Part shown: positions 7,027 through 8,173 of the stretch, piece after piece
How the letters are laid out: each line of letters starts with the position of its first letter
How positions within the stretch are numbered: the stretch's first letter is position 1
Assembly: GCA_012799155.1 (NCBI GenBank)
Contig: JAAZLV010000289.1
Location: forward strand, 1 to 8,173
Direction: 5' to 3'
Source: Bacteroidales bacterium
GTDB taxonomy: Bacteria > Bacteroidota > Bacteroidia > Bacteroidales > Dysgonomonadaceae
DNA length: 8,173 bases
Position numbers and translations under genes: made by a program
Notes under the pieces: generated by a model
Databases searched by the model: none
Seen by the model: only the letters and a program-made list of their open reading frames with translations
What the model was told of the DNA's origin: nothing

Positions 7027-8173
7027 ATGACTTCATCAGGATTTACTGCAGTAATCGATTTGGGTACCTCCAAAATAAAGGGTGTAATGGGGCGCAGGAA
7101 CGACAGCGGCGTCATCTCAGTGATTGCCAGCGGAAGTATTGACTCCGGCAGCTCCATTCGCAGGGGAGTGATCTACAACATCGAACAGGCAGGGGCTAAC
7201 GTGCACAAGTTGGTAAGGATGCTCGAGAACAGTAGCGATCGTAAAATTGGCAGGGTTTACGTTTCGTTGGCAGGTCAGTCGCTCCACACGATGGAGTTCA
7301 ATGAGATGAGACCTCTGCCTGCTGGAATGGTCACCGAGGAGGTGGTATCCCAGCTGCACAGTGTTGCTGAGAAATACCAGCCTGACATGAAACGAAACTA
7401 CCATGTGGCTGATGTGGAGTATTACATCGACGATAAACCGGAGAGAAGTCCTGTAGGGGTCACCGGTAGTCAGATTGAAGCCGGTTTTGAATTGATTGTG
7501 GGACGTCCCAACCTGATGAACAATATCGAGAAGAGCATATCTGCTAAAACAGAGTTGGAGATTGCCGGGTATGTGGTGGGACCTACTGCCGTTGCCGCCA
7601 TTGCACTAACCGATGAAGAGAAAGAGTTGGGATGTGCTTTTCTCGATTTCGGTGCCGGAACCACCACTCTTTCGGTCTACAAGGAGGGGATCCTGCGCCG
7701 AATGGTGGTGATTCCCTTTGGTGGGCGGAACATTACCAGAGATATTTGTGCCCTCAACTTCACTGAGAACGATGCTGAACAACTTAAAATTAAGTTTGGG
7801 AAAGCCTTGGAGACGCATGAAGGACCACTCTTCACCTCACCCTTCTCATCCAAACCAGATGTCGACCTGGCAGAACTGAACAAGGTAATTGTCATGCGGC
7901 TCGATGAGCTCATTGCAAATATCCGCGAGCAGATCTCCCTTTCCGGTTATGAGGGACAGCTGGGTGCGGGTGTAATCATCACCGGTGGTGCCTCACTGCT
8001 TAAAAACCTGGACCTCTACCTCGGACAAAAACTGAAGATGGCAGTACGCAAGGCCTCTGCACGTAAATCTATGGTTAACAACGCCCCGGAGTTGACAGGT
8101 GATCCCTCCTTTACGCTGGTGCTAGGAATGCTCCTCACGGCGGTTGATGACTGTGAGCGACATGAGGTTGAAA
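7027..8173 (+). CDS. ftsA: FtsA, actin-like cell division protein (3' truncated by window edge)
   Basis: FtsA is a cytoplasmic actin-fold ATPase that tethers FtsZ filaments to the membrane and helps activate septal synthesis. The frame is open from the ATG at 7027 to the last base, giving 382 residues. The first phosphate loop is AVIDLGTSKIKG (8-19). The 1C subdomain follows, with IGRVYVSLAGQS and a region to about residue 165. The second phosphate loop is LDFGAGTTT (206-214), then IPFGGRNITRDI (229-240). The adenosine motif ITGGAS lies around 318-323. FtsA is preferred over MreB, DnaK or PilM because of the 1C insert and the dcw position. The C-terminal amphipathic membrane-targeting helix is beyond the window, so its presence cannot be judged. 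The leader is A/T-rich without a clear Shine-Dalgarno site. Confidence 0.96.
   Translation, partial: MTSSGFTAVIDLGTSKIKGVMGRRNDSGVISVIASGSIDSGSSIRRGVIYNIEQAGANVHKLVRMLENSSDRKIGRVYVSLAGQSLHTMEFNEMRPLPAGMVTEEVVSQLHSVAEKYQPDMKRNYHVADVEYYIDDKPERSPVGVTGSQIEAGFELIVGRPNLMNNIEKSISAKTELEIAGYVVGPTAVAAIALTDEEKELGCAFLDFGAGTTTLSVYKEGILRRMVVIPFGGRNITRDICALNFTENDAEQLKIKFGKALETHEGPLFTSPFSSKPDVDLAELNKVIVMRLDELIANIREQISLSGYEGQLGAGVIITGGASLLKNLDLYLGQKLKMAVRKASARKSMVNNAPELTGDPSFTLVLGMLLTAVDDCERHEVE

Noticed and set aside
1..8173. Mobile element, CRISPR array, tRNA/rRNA or novel defence system
   Set aside because: Coding covers nearly all of the window with conserved dcw genes; no direct-repeat array, transposase motif or RNA-gene signature was seen.

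Overview
The window is a segment of a bacterial division and cell wall (dcw) cluster. All seven genes are on the + strand, in the order mraY (5' end missing) - murD - ftsW - murG - murC - ftsQ - ftsA (3' end missing). Every coding region is a recognisable core gene. I see no mobile element, CRISPR array, RNA gene or defence-type locus, and no evidence of an undescribed system.

The organism is most likely a member of the Bacteroidota, probably the order Bacteroidales. Four things point that way. murC is followed directly by ftsQ, with no murB or ddl between them. The protein sequences read like that group (the SPCCASFDLF stretch of MurD, the IYPAREEPIEGVSS stretch of MurC, a short-tailed FtsQ). 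Most starts lack a strong Shine-Dalgarno sequence and sit in A/T-rich leaders. A TATCTTTG hexamer-plus-TA box, matching the Bacteroidota -7 promoter consensus TAnnTTTG, lies upstream of ftsQ. Base composition is roughly balanced, which would fit genera such as Proteiniphilum or Petrimonas, but I cannot fix the genus by reading alone.

Layout: bases 1-719 mraY C-terminal part; 757-2097 murD; 2124-3488 ftsW; 3523-4671 murG; 4668-6086 murC (ATGA overlap with murG); 6087-6157 gap with a promoter-like -7 box; 6158-6889 ftsQ, apparently with a TTG start; 6890-7026 the largest gap (137 bases), with an imperfect stem-loop and a 17-codon ORF of doubtful meaning; 7027 to the end ftsA, open at the window edge.

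How the genes work together: MurC adds L-Ala and MurD adds D-Glu to UDP-MurNAc in the cytoplasm. MraY moves the finished phospho-MurNAc-pentapeptide to undecaprenyl phosphate to make lipid I, and MurG adds GlcNAc to make lipid II. FtsW polymerises lipid II into septal glycan strands together with a class B PBP. FtsQ (a divisome bitopic protein) and FtsA (the actin-like tether for FtsZ) recruit and control this machinery. The tight spacing from mraY to murC suggests one transcript. The two larger gaps, before ftsQ and before ftsA, are the likeliest places for extra regulation of the division genes.
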